Assembly (NCBI GenBank): GCA_009760885.1
Contig: CM019692.1
Coordinates: forward strand, 53,132,355 to 53,196,354
Origin: Achatina immaculata
Taxonomy: Eukaryota > Mollusca > Gastropoda > Stylommatophora > Achatinidae
DNA: 64,000 nt
Reading direction: 5' to 3'
Positions 10,520-20,664 of this stretch are shown here, piece after piece; positions within the stretch are counted from its first letter, which is position 1; every line of letters starts with the position of its first letter. A program made the translations under genes and the position numbers. The notes beneath the pieces are model-generated. The model made no database searches. It was not told the origin of the DNA and worked only from the letters and a program-made list of their open reading frames with translations.

Positions 10520-11195
10520 AAACACGCATTTTTGTGTTGCTGGTTATCTACTTTTTAATATATAGATAGAATTAGTTATACACTAATCTATTCTGTTCTG
10601 CCTATTATCTTGGTTATTTCATATGTCTGACTTCTCTGCCCTACATTTCACTAGTATTATACCTTAGTGACTCCGAGCTTAAACCTCCGCTGTAGTTTGA
10701 CTCCATAATATCAACCAGTGTTTCAACGACAGACAGTCAAGATTTCCCTCTATCAAACGGTCTATTTCGTCGTTTCTTCCTTGTCGGCTTTGGTGCCTGC
10801 TTGGAGTCTAGTGGGTGTCTGTTGGTGTCTGCTTATTATACGCTTTCAGACTAACTCTCCCAGGATCTGACAGTGGCAACGCAAGTAGCAGCTGTGTAGA
10901 TTATAATGGCTTTAATTTGGTGCAAGTGGTGACATAATGGCGATGACGATGAGTGGAAAACAGTGACAATGACAATTCTAAATAACACGACATGGCGGTA
11001 CTCCAGCAAGACAACATATATGATTCCAGGCGTCTACTAACGTAAAGAAGACTTTGACGCCAACAGAATCTACCACATACTAGATTCACTATTCTATGCT
11101 ACAAAAACCACTGCCGGCAACTAAGACACAGACTAAGTTCCTACCCTACAAAACTACGTCATACTCTAACAAACACAAGTTTCTCTGATCCAAAA
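10520..11195. other. Unique spacer
   Basis: Unique DNA with no domain recognised. The stretch 'ctaccacatact' (about 11070) and its surroundings vaguely resemble 28640-28660, perhaps an old shared element, but the similarity is too weak to call. Confidence 0.4.
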
Positions 11196-11196
11196 G

Positions 11197-12150
11197 ATTA
11201 CATCTTATATCTTATATCCTCCCCGTGTCCTTAAACGTCACATAGGGTTCGCAAGGTAGTTCGCCAATTTTTACTGTTTTCGGCGAGCTTTTCAATCTTT
11301 GCAAAATACTTTTGACACAACTGATACTAAGGTTACTCTCTCCAATTATTGCAGTCGCTAAGGTTGCTTATTTGGTATTTTAATAATGATTCCTTTTTTC
11401 CATTTAGAAGGACCTAATTACAATCGTTTAGAAATGAAAATTACAATCTTGTAAATGAAAATTACAACCTTAAAATCTAAACTTTTCTTCTTTCCAAATC
11501 TTATTAAACATTCTCTGTAGTTGTCTCATGTTGTCACTATTGATAGCTTTTAACATTTCTGGTCTTATTTCATGTTCACCTGCAGCTTTGTTGTTAGCCA
11601 TTAAATTCTTTGCTGTTTCAATTTCATGCAATGTTATTTCATTTAGGTTGACATTTAGTTGTGGGGCTGGTAAGTCGATTTCAAGGTTTATCAATTCTTT
11701 TGGGTGTGGTCGATTAAGTATTTCTTGGAAGTGTTCAGCCCATCTTTGCTTTTGGTCTTTACTTGATGTTAATAGAGTTCCAGTTTTGTTAAGGATTGGT
11801 ATTTCTTTAGATGTAATAATACCTGTTAGCCTCTTTTGTATGTTATATAAAGTTTTGCTGTCTCTTGTTTTTGCTGCTTTCTCTGCCTCTTTCGCCATAT
11901 TGTCTATGTATTCTCTTTTATCCCTTCTAGTTGAACTTTTTACTTTCTTGTCTATTTCTTTGTATGTTTCTTTCGCCAGATCTTTTTCAAGGTCTGTCTT
12001 TACATTCAACATGTCTAATTTGGCTGCTCGTCTTTCATGTATGCACTTCCATGTGTTCTCTGATATCCATGCTTTTCTATTTTGTATTTTCAGTCCAGCG
12101 CTTGCTGGACAGATTACATGCCTGACACTATCTTTCCTCTCTTGATCATC
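11197..12150 (-). mobile_element. LINE family B: 3' end plus the linker between endonuclease and reverse transcriptase
   Basis: Two minus-strand parts. At 11197-11320 is the 3' terminus (acgtcacatagggttcgc). At about 11470-12150 a 180-codon frame reads the region between endonuclease and reverse transcriptase: RRDKREYIDNMAKEAEKAA, then QKQRWAEHFQEILNRP, then TAKNLMANNKAAGEHEIRPE, the conserved NGKAAGPD-like entry to the reverse transcriptase with P and D replaced. The 150 bp between the parts is not LINE-like, so the palm is deleted or replaced. Whether both come from one insertion is an inference. Confidence 0.8.
11432..11482. repeat. 48-bp segment repeated at 14941-14989
   Basis: 'gaaaattacaatcttgtaaa' followed by 'tgaaaattacaaccttaaaa' occurs here and, apparently without mismatch, at 14941-14989. 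It is itself a near-duplication of a 20-21 bp unit with a third partial unit just upstream at 11420. It abuts the truncated edge of a LINE B fragment. Confidence 0.8.
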
Positions 12151-12164
12151 TGATCAGTCTCTGC

Positions 12165-12440
12165 TTCCACGAGCTCCATGGCCAACACATGTTGTACAAG
12201 CAACTGAGTTAAGGCGTGGCCAACACGTGATGTACAAGCAACTGAGTTAAGAAATGGCCAACACGTGATGTACAAGCAACTGAGTTAAGACATGGCCAAC
12301 ACGTGATGTACAAGCAACTGAGTTAAGACATGGCCAACACGTGATGTACAAGCAACTGAGTTAAGACATGGCCAACACGTGATGTACAAGCAACTGAGTT
12401 AAGACATGGCCAGCACGTGATGTACAAGCAACTGGCTTAA
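12165..12440. repeat. 38-bp minisatellite, about 7 copies
   Basis: Units read 'ggccaacacgtgatgtacaa' plus 'gcaactgagttaagacat'. Very homogeneous in the middle with the first unit diverged. Each unit contains the palindrome CACGTG, an E-box-type sequence, repeated about every 38 bp. Confidence 0.95.
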
Positions 12441-12444
12441 GGGG

Positions 12445-12555
12445 GAATGAAATGTAACAATTATTTAACAATTCTGTGGGACCAAACCTCGTTTTTCCCC
12501 CAGTTTTTAGATTCCATAATGACTTACCTAACTCTCTATGTTCAAAAATCCCCTA
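12445..12555. other. Short unique spacer
   Basis: About 110 bp of unique DNA between the 38-bp array and the next minisatellite. Confidence 0.4.
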
Positions 12556-12559
12556 TACT

Positions 12560-14535
12560 GTTATAAGAGTCTAGTGGGGAAGTATGTATATTCTGCAAAA
12601 ATGTCTAGTGGGAAGGTATGTATAGTGCAGAAAATATCTAGTGAAGGAAAAAAAAGTATGATGAAAGAAAAAGTAAAATGCAGAAATATCAAGTGGAGAA
12701 ATAGCTAGAAGAGAGATGTCAAGTGAACAAAATAGCTAGTAGTGAAATATCAATTGGAGAAATAGCTAGTAGAGAGATGTCAAGTGGAGAAATAGCTAGT
12801 AGAGAGATGTCAAGTAGAGAAATACCTAGTAGATAGATGTCAAGTGGAGAAATAGCTAGTAGAGAACTGTCAAGTGGAGAAATAGCTAGTAGAGAATTGT
12901 CAAGTGGAGAAATAGCTAGTACAGAATTGTCAAGTGGAGAAACAGCTAGTAGAGAATTGTCAAGTGGAGAAATAGCTAGTAGAGAATTGTCAAGTGGAGA
13001 AATAGCTAGTAGAGAATTGTCAAGTGGAAAAACAGCTAGTAGAGAATTGTCAAGTGGAGAAATAGCTAGTAGAGAATTGTCAAGTGGAGAAATAGCTAGT
13101 AGAGAATTGTCAAGTGGAGAAATAGCTAGTAGAGAGATGTCAAGTGGAGAAATAGCTTGTAGAGAGATGTCAAGTGAAGAAATAGCTAGTAGAGAATTGT
13201 CAAGTGGAGAAACAGCTAGTAGAGAATTGTCAAGTGGAGAAATAGCTAGTAGAATTGTCAAGTGGAGAAACAGCTAGTAGAGAATTATCAAGTGGAGAAA
13301 TAGCTAGTAGAGAATTGTCAAATGGAGAAATAGCTAGTAGAGAATTGTCAAGTGGGGAAATAGCTAGTAGAGAATTGTCAAGTGGAGAAATAGCTAGTAG
13401 AGAATTGTCAAGTGGAGAAATAGCTAGTAGAGAATTGTCAAGTGGAGAAATAGCTAGTAGAAAATTGTCAAGTGGAGAAATAGCTAGTAGAGAATTGTCA
13501 AGTGGAGAAATAGCTAGTAGAGAATTGTCAAGTGGAGAAATAGCTAGTAGAGAGATGTCAAGTGGAGAAATAGCTAGTAAAGAATTGTCAAGTGGAGAAA
13601 TAGCTAGTAGAGAATTGTCAAGTGGAGAAATAGCTAGTAGAGAATTGTCAAGTGGAGAAATAGCTAGTAGAGAATTGTCAAGTGGGGAAATAGCTAGTAG
13701 AGAATTGTCAAGTGGAGAAATAGCTAGTAGAGAATTGTCAAATGGAGAAATAGCTAGTAGAGAATTGTCAAGTGGAGAAATAGCTAGTAGAGAATTGTCA
13801 AATGGAGAAATAGCTAGTAGAGAATTGTCAAGTGGAGAAATAGCTAGTAGAGAATTGTCAAGTGGAGAAATAGCTAGTAGAAAATTGTCAAGTGGAGAAA
13901 TAGCTAGTAGAGAATTGTCAAGTGGAGAAATAGCTAGTAGAGAATTGTCAAGTGGAGAAATAGCTAGTAGAGAGATGTCAAGTGGAGAAATAGCTAGTAA
14001 AGAATTGTCAAGTGGAGAAATAGCTAGTAGAGAATTGTCAAGTGGAGAAATAGCTAGTAGAGAATTGTCAAGTGGAGAAATAGCTAGTAGAGAATTGTCA
14101 AGTGGGGAAATAGCTAGTAGAGAATTGTCAAGTGGAGAAATAGCTAGTAGAGAATTGTCAAATGGAGAAATAGCTAGTAGAGAATTGTCAAGTGGGAGAA
14201 ATAGCTAGTAGAGAATTGTCAAATGGAGAAATAGCTAGTGGAGAATTGTCAAGTGGAGAAATAGCTAGTAGAAAATTGTCAAGTGGAGAAATAGCTAGTA
14301 GAGAATTGTCAAGTGGAGAAATAGCTAGTAGAGAATTGTCAAGTGGAGAAATAGCTAGTAGAGAGATGTCAAGTGGAGAAATAGCTAGTAGAGAGATGTC
14401 GAGTGGGAGAAATAGCTAGTAAAGAATTCTCAAGTGGAGAAATAGCTAGTAGAGAATTGTCAAGTGGAGAAATAGCTAGTAGAGAGATGTCAAGTGGAGA
14501 AATAGCTAGTAGAGATATCAAATGGAAAAATAACT
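12560..14535. repeat. 30-bp minisatellite, about 60 copies, with 420-bp higher-order repeat
   Basis: From about 12720 the unit is 'gtcaagtggagaaatagcta' plus 'gtagagaatt'; before that it is degenerate. Variant units (aatgga, aaaatt, agagatg, taaaga, gtgggg) recur in the same order 420 bp apart: 13441/13861 (aaaatt), 13561/13981 (taaaga), 13681/14101 (gtgggg), 13741/14161 (aatgga). A third partial copy starts near 14251. This shows duplication of a 14-unit block. Frames of 146 and 317 codons (SSGEIASREL) and a 180-codon minus frame are by-products of the 30-bp period. Confidence 0.97.
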
Positions 14536-14539
14536 AGAG

Positions 14540-14935
14540 GAGAAAATGACTTATGGACATACACACACAAAGAGACACATACGCGTGCACACATACATAT
14601 ATGTTAGAGGATTATTTTGATCACAAATGCGTGATGTAGATGCACCTCACAGATACAACACAGCGGCTCGCGCATGCACACACACACATACACAAAAATG
14701 AGGCTGATATGAACACACCGAACACACTCCCATCATGCTCTGACCTGACCTGCCTTGACCTCCAGTGTTTCATATGCCAGTTCTCAACGTTCTCCAAACA
14801 TTCGATGGAGGTATCACACTTCACATATGTGATAGGTCGGCAGCTGCAGACGATGAGAATCTGCACAGGTGCTCGGAATGCATTTCATTATTTTATTTAT
14901 ATCATTACCTGTAGCCGGTACAACAATGACGGCAG
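14540..14935. other. CA-rich and unique spacer
   Basis: Begins with CA-rich tracts (14555-14600 and 14670-14695) and continues as unique DNA. Overlapping frames of 81 and 115 codons have no recognisable domain. Confidence 0.4.
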
Positions 14936-15049
14936 GAGAATTGAAAATTACAATCTTGTAAATGAAAATTACAACCTTAAAATCTAAACACAGTAACCTG
15001 TTCTGAACAGTCCGTAGACTAAACACTTCTACTTACTGTTTTTTTTTTT

Positions 15050-16540
15050 TTTGCGGGTGCATTTGTAGCAATTAGATTCAGTTGGGAGGTGTAGAGAGAA
15101 ATTACCCTCAAAACTGCAGAGCAGGGTGGAGCAGATAACAAGCGGGTGTGAAGATAACAACGCTGTGATCTACCCAGAAAAAGCCAGCATCGTGTAGTGG
15201 TCATTAAATAACAGAATTGTAGGATCTGCAGTTCCGACTGTGAAGTGCCAAGATCAAGATATTAAGAGAACACATTTCATGAGGTATCTAGGGATCGCGT
15301 TTGATCGTTCATTGTCATTTGCACACCACGTGGACCACGCAGTAGCCAGGAAAGTGTTGGGAGTGGTTAAGTTAATGGCCGTATCGGGCTTTCCACGGCG
15401 CTCTCTCTTCTTGCTGATGCTTGGACTGGTACTGTCATCACTGGAGGAGTATGGTCTTGGCCTGCTCACCCTGTCCAGTGCACAGCTGAATAAACTAGAG
15501 CGTGTACAGAATGAGGCAATGAGAGTGGTCTTGGGTTGCATCAGGGATACTCCAGTGGCTGCCATGTGCTTTCTGCTTGATTTGTTGAGTGTGAGGTGTA
15601 AACACATGCTCGGGTAGAGGCTTACATCAGGGTTGCTGGCATGAAGGATCATCCTCTCCATAAGGAGCTTGGGATGATAAAGGGAAGATGCATCAGATGA
15701 GGTAGATCTTGGATGGCTGAGGCGGAGGATACAATAAAGTCAATTTGTAGTCTAGATGAGGTGCTTAAAGGTGATGACTGGTTGCGGGTACAAGGTCGAC
15801 CTCAGCTAACAAAGGTTAGAAGGGCCGTGAATGTATATATTGGGCATAGGGGGCAGCTGAACTTTGGGTTCAAGATCTCATCCAGCGTCACTGTGGGTCT
15901 TCCGACGCGGTAACATATAGAGATGGCTCAGTGACTCGGAAAAGCAGAAGTGGTTGGGGTTTTTGTTGTCTACCGAAATGGAAGAGAAGTAGCACAGGGT
16001 TCGGGAGCCTCTAAAGCCACCACATCAAGCATGAGAATGGAAATTGAGGCTGTGTCGGCTGCAATGGAATGGTTAGTTGGTCATGATGTGGTTAATGGTG
16101 TCACTGTGATGGATTCACAGAGTATGCTCCATAAGACTGAGAAGAATTTGCTTCGAAAAGAATGGGCTCATCTGTTATGGCAGTCAGCTGTGACAAGCCT
16201 AACGTGGCTTTCCTCTCCAGGGCATGCGGGAGTACATGGCAATGATGTGGCAGATAGACTTGCTGGACAAGCTAAAATGAACGGCAGATTGACAGTGGAC
16301 AAGGGGGATATTGCTAGGGCTGTACTGGAGAGACTGCGGGAAAAAAATGAAGAGCGGGAATGGAAGAACAATGTAGTTGTGAGGAGACTGCTGGAGCTAG
16401 GACAAAGTAAAGGTGCTGGCAGGAAATCTGAACTGTGTGGCAGAAAACACATCGTAAACAACCAACATTTGGAAGGAACTATTAGCAGACATGGCTTTTG
16501 CAATGCTACAGACTATATGGAAATAAAAAAAAACTAAGCA
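15050..16540 (+). mobile_element. I-like LINE: reverse transcriptase C-terminus and RNase H, frameshifted
   Basis: Plus-strand LINE relic. At 15240-15617 it reads the end of the reverse transcriptase: MRYLGIAFDRSLSFAHHVD, then QLNKLERVQNEAMRVVLG and RDTPVAAM, typical of I/jockey-group elements. At about 15908-16300 an RNase H domain follows: YRDGS with the first catalytic Asp, SMRMEIEAV with the Glu, VMDSQSM with the second Asp, and GHAGVHGNDVADRLAGQA with the His and last Asp. A frameshift near 15950 separates the first Asp from the rest. An RNase H domain is characteristic of the I group. Dead by frameshifts and 5' truncation. Confidence 0.88.
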
Positions 16541-17000
16541 TAAATATGAAAATCAGGATATTTAAGAGTAATGTTCTAAGTGTACTACTCTATGGAAGTG
16601 AATGCTGGAAAATCACCAAAACCATAGAAAACAAGTTGAATTCTTTCCAGACTAAATGTTTATGAAGAATTAGAAAAATATTTTGGCCAAACACCATAAG
16701 AAATAACATCTTATTGGCAGAAATGCAGATGAAGCCGCTGACAACAATTATTGAGGAAAGATACTGGCGATGGTTGGGACATGTGCTCCGAATGTCTGAC
16801 AACTCACTACCAAAAATAGCACTAAGATGAACACCACAGGGGAACAGAAGTAAGGGTTGACCAAAAGAGACATGGAGAAGAACAACAGAGAGGATGTTGA
16901 CCAATAGAGGGCTCACCTGGGCAAGAACAGAAAAAATGGCGAAGGACAGGCATTTGTGGAAAACCCGTGCAGAAGCCCCATGTGCCCTGGGCACTTAATG
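16541..17000 (+). mobile_element. LINE family D, C-terminal region and 3' end
   Basis: A second, unrelated LINE directly downstream of the I-like copy in the same orientation. It reads IRIFKSNVLSVLLYGSECW, WRWLGHVLRMSDNSLPK, TPQGNRSKG, PKETWRRT and ends near the stop codon at 16998. It carries in-frame stops (after TKCL and after IALR). It is followed by (GA)n at 17007-17034, which may be its tail. The layout is that of endonuclease/RT LINEs, different in sequence from families A to C. Confidence 0.85.

Positions 17001-17006
<6 letters not shown>

Positions 17007-17034
<28 letters not shown>
17007..17034. repeat. (GA)n microsatellite after LINE D
   Basis: Pure dinucleotide run nine bases past the LINE D stop codon; may be the element's 3' tail. 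Confidence 0.95.
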
Positions 17035-17039
<5 letters not shown>

Positions 17040-17149
17040 ATGGATGCTGTGGCATGTGACAAAGCATATATGGTGTTGTACCGAAAGCAGTGAAGAAGGA
17101 GTTTGAATTTTTAACTTTAAGACAAACTGTGACTTTTTGTACAGTGTGT

Positions 17150-17455
17150 CATTTTGTCCTTACGTGGATTGGTTGTTACATGCTACTGTTAGCTACGTAG
17201 TTTGGTTGATACACGTTGCTGCTAGTTGCGTAGTTTGGCTGTAACATGTTGCCATTAACTACGTAGTTTCGTTGTTACACGTTGCTGTTAGCTACGTAGT
17301 TTGGCTGTTATATGTTGCTGTTAGCTAGGTAGTCTGGCTGTTACATGTTGCTGTTAGTTACGTAGTTTGGCTGTTACATGGTTTAACTACTCAGTTTCCT
17401 TGTTACATGGTGCTGTTAGTTAAGTAGTGTGGTTGTTACAAGTTGCTGTTAGCTG
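17150..17455. repeat. 33-bp minisatellite, about 9 diverged copies
   Basis: Units resemble 'gttgctgttagctacgtagt' plus 'ttggctgttacat'. Each unit carries the palindrome TACGTA. Divergence between units is high, so the array is old. Confidence 0.88.
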
Positions 17456-17539
17456 TAGATGGATCTCCTCATTTCACGTCCAGATCTCACATTTAGTTTC
17501 AGCTTTTACCGGATGACATTTTCAGTTTTTCATTGCTTT

Positions 17540-17960
17540 ATTTTTGTTTCTCCCGACAGGTCTCATTTGTAGGATGTTTTTTCATTATCTTTATTTCATC
17601 TGTATTTTAACAGTCTTCCTTATTTTTATTTGATTTATAGATAAAACTGAAATCTTTATATTTATTTGATTTGTAGATTAATTGTTTTCTTAATATCTGT
17701 TTAAATTATACATTAAACTTCTTTTTCATCTTTATTTTCTTTGTACGTTTATCTCATCTTTATCTTTATTTGATTTCTGTTAACGCCCTTCTTTATTTCA
17801 TTTGTAATCTTTTTTTCTTTATCTTTATTTGACGTGTAAGTTTATCTCATCTTTTATCTTTATTTGATTTGTAGCTTTACTAACTTCTTTATCTTTATTT
17901 GATCTGTATGTTAACTTTTTACCTTCATTTGTAAGTCCCATATACTGGATATTTTTAAAT
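17540..17960. repeat. T-rich degenerate repeat (tttatttgatttgta)
   Basis: Irregular recurrences of 'atctttatttgatttgta' with spacing 25-50 bp in a strongly T-biased plus strand. No coding frame. Confidence 0.75.
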
Positions 17961-18094
17961 ACTCTATAATCAGCTATTTCATATTATTTGACGTATAAAT
18001 AATGTCGCTAATGAGTTGCTGATCTTGTCGCTAAGGATTCGGTCAGACTCAGATCAGTGTGCTAAAGCCAAAAATATGGGCAAAGGATCAGGAC

Positions 18095-18412
18095 ATTGAC
18101 GTGAATGCATCGAGTTATAAAACAAAAAAATAACATTCCGTGAATGCATAAAGTTGTAAAACAAAAACATCCCGTGAATGCAACAAGTTGTAAAACAAAA
18201 AACATTCCGTGAATGGATCAAGTTGTAAAACAAAAACATCCCGTGAATACATCAAGTTATAAAACAAAAAAGCATCCGGCGAATACACCATGTTATAAAA
18301 CAAAAAACATCCCATGAATACATCAAGTTGTAAAACAAAAACATCCCGTGAATACATCAAGTTATAAAACAAAAAAGCATCCGGCGAATACACAAAGTTA
18401 TAAAACAAAGTC
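18095..18412. repeat. 33-34-bp minisatellite, about 10 copies
   Basis: Units: 'catcccgtgaatacatcaag' plus 'ttataaaacaaaaa'. A four-unit block at about 18195-18310 appears to be repeated at 18310-18410 (the 'gcatccggcgaatacac' variant recurs), so a small higher-order duplication is present. Confidence 0.93.
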
Positions 18413-18414
18413 TA

Positions 18415-19130
18415 AGGAAAATGTCACGCGAAAACAATTTGGGAAAACTTATCTCTAGCAGAAAATCACGCAGCCGTACTGTAGGAGGAATGTGTAGGGT
18501 GCATCAAGCGAAGACATCCATACACGCGAACATGGGGAGAGTGACGTCTCTCAGAATGATTCATACATAGGGCGGGTAGCCTGCTAATATGGTTCAGCGC
18601 GTACGTTTGATTTTCTAAACGATTGAACTAAAGAGGTTCAATGAACTCCAACACGCGCATGAGTGGCAGCTTTGGAATGCGGCCCAATGCGGGAATACGG
18701 AATAGAAAATATATTGTGAAGCCTGTTTTACTGCTGGGGCCGCTTTTATGAGCTGTGCCCCGTATTTCACAAATTGAACATGGTGGATGGTGGAGCCTGA
18801 AATGAAGCCAGCAGCAGTGAGCGAGAAACTGACGAAACTATGCCCGATACACTCATGTAGACTAGAAATCGCGTTGTGACGTCGATGCTCCAGGTTATAA
18901 ATAAACTTGTGTGAGAGAAGAAATGATATATAAACTTAGTGTTACTTGTTACTCTGTGAATGCATTAATTAAAAAAAATTATTTGTTATTTCCTGAATAC
19001 ATTCATAAAATTACGGACTATGTTACAGGCACATGAATAGAATTATTCACTGCGATTTTCTCCTGACGGTATTTATACAATCAAAGATATTCTTATTTGT
19101 CTGATGTTATTTTAAAAAAAATTACGTTTA
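18415..19130. other. Unique spacer, nothing recognised
   Basis: About 700 bp of unique DNA with no frame over 60 codons and no element end. Confidence 0.5.
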
Positions 19131-19134
19131 CTAT

Positions 19135-19520
19135 TATTAGTTGCCGGACGATATTTATCAAACAGAAGCTAATTTTATTAGTTGCCCGACGATATTTATC
19201 AAACCGAAGCTAATTTTATTAGTTGCCCGACGATATTTATCAAATTGAAGCTAATTTTATCTGTTGCCCGAAGATATTTATCAAATTGAAGCTAATTTTA
19301 TTTGTTGCCCGATAATATTTATCAAATTGAAGCTAATTTTTATTTGTTTCCCGACGATATTTATAAAAGTACAATTATCGTAATTTGTGCCAGACGTTAT
19401 GGATAAAATTAGAGTTATTGTTATCTGTTTGCCCGACGTTATTTAAAAAACTATAGCTAGCACTATCTGTTCCCCCGACATTTATAACATTAGAGCTATT
19501 GTTATTTTCTGTGTGATGTT
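19135..19520. repeat. 41-bp minisatellite, about 6 good copies plus degenerate flank
   Basis: Units: 'ttagttgcccgacgatattt' plus 'atcaaattgaagctaatttt'. From 19360 to 19520 the same 'gttatttataaaattagagc' framework decays to barely recognisable units. Confidence 0.9.
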
Positions 19521-19594
19521 ATTTATAAAATTAGTCAAAATGTTTCGAATTTTATATTCTGAATTTATGAAAATTAGCCCATTTACTATATTAT

Positions 19595-19835
19595 TTGTGC
19601 TGCCGTGGTGCAGTAGTTAGTGCATTCACCCGTCAGTCAGAATGTCTCTGGTTCGATTCGTACTCGACTGAATTTTGTCTGATCGACTGGCAGCGGGGTC
19701 AACCCATTTTTAAAAAAAAATGGGTGTATGGGGTTTTCATAGGAAAACAAAGGCACTTAGGACAGGTACTAGTATCCTTTCTTTCCAAAATTCTGTAGTG
19801 ACCTAGAAATGTGAAGCCACTAAAACATCACATCT
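19595..19835 (+). mobile_element. tRNA-derived SINE, third type
   Basis: Box A-like 'tggtgcagtagttagtgca' and box B 'ggttcgattc' about 35 bp apart define a polymerase III tRNA-like head. The body (tcgactggcagcggggtcaa) is unrelated to the SINEs at 5540 and 52290. It ends near 'aagccactaaaacatcacat', next to the (CAGT)n tail of the LINE at 19838. The 67-codon frame over it is not a gene. Confidence 0.75.
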
Positions 19836-19837
19836 CA

Positions 19838-20202
19838 GTCAGTCAGTCATTTGCATATCCCTGGCGGAGCTTTGCCTCCCTAACAGCTCTCCTGTAGGCC
19901 TCTCGGTTGTAAGCCAGATGGCCTGCTGCTGATGCATCCATTTGCAGATCATCAACGATGTCTTGCAGCCATCTTCGCCTTCGTCTTCCTCTTTTTTTCC
20001 CCATTATGTACCCTTCCAAGACGGTCTTCTCTAAATTCTCATGACGTTTAATATGTCTCAAATATTTAAGTTTTCTCTGTTCAGTTCTCTTTACTAGCCA
20101 GCATTCTACAATATTAAGTTCTTGTAGTATGGATATATTTATTCTTCTTTGTGTCCGTGATATTTGAAGAACTCTTCTGTAGCATTTACTTTCAAGCGTC
20201 AC
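19838..20202 (-). mobile_element. LINE family A, C-terminal 3' fragment
   Basis: A 119-codon minus frame that stays open from near the truncation point to the natural stop. It reads CYRRVLQISRTQRRIN, VECWLVKRTEQRKLKYLRHI, KTVLEGYIMGKKRGRRRRR and ends REAKLRQGYAND. The (CAGT)n run at 19838-19849 is the 3' tail. One of the better preserved copies and useful as a reference for family A. Confidence 0.9.
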
Positions 20203-20224
20203 AGGACATACAGCCTGTGTTGCT

Positions 20225-20660
20225 TTAGGATTCCATGTATGAAATTAATGTTTGTGCCGTTGTGTGACGGTATTTATGAAAATACAATTTGTGTCGCCGT
20301 ATGACCGTATGCATGAAATTAATGTTTGTGCCGTTGTGTGACGATATTTATGTAATAATGTTTGTGCCATTGTGTGATGGTATTTATATAATAATGTTTG
20401 TGCCGTTGTGTGACTGTATTTATGTAATAATGTTTGTGCCATTGTGTGATGGTATTTACGTAATAATGTTTGTGCCGTTGTGTGACGGTATTTATGTAAT
20501 AATGTTTGTGCCGTTGTGTGACAGTGTTTATGAAAATACAATTTGTGTCGCCGTATAGCCGTACGTATGAAATTAATGTTTGTGCGATTATTTGACCGTA
20601 TTTGTGTAATAATGTTTGTGCCGTTGTGTGACGGTATTTATGAAATCAATGTCTGTTCCA
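20225..20660. repeat. 36-bp minisatellite, about 12 copies
   Basis: Units: 'atttatgtaataatgtttgt' plus 'gccgttgtgtgacggt'. The outer copies (20240-20335, 20535-20600) carry a different spacer (gaaaatacaatttgtgtcgcc), giving the array a mirror-like block structure flanking a homogeneous core. Open frames of 89 and 98 codons on opposite strands are repeat translation. Confidence 0.95.
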
Positions 20661-20664
20661 TTAC

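Noticed and set aside
10900..11100. Shared element with 28490-28870
   Set aside because: Only scattered words such as 'ctaccacatact' match; no continuous alignment by eye.
11528..12145. 205-codon plus frame
   Set aside because: Shadow of the LINE B linker coded on the minus strand, which has recognisable motifs.
12837..14419. SSGEIASREL-type repeat protein
   Set aside because: The period is exactly 30 bp, both strands are open and the sequence is a homogeneous minisatellite; no start or flanking domain.
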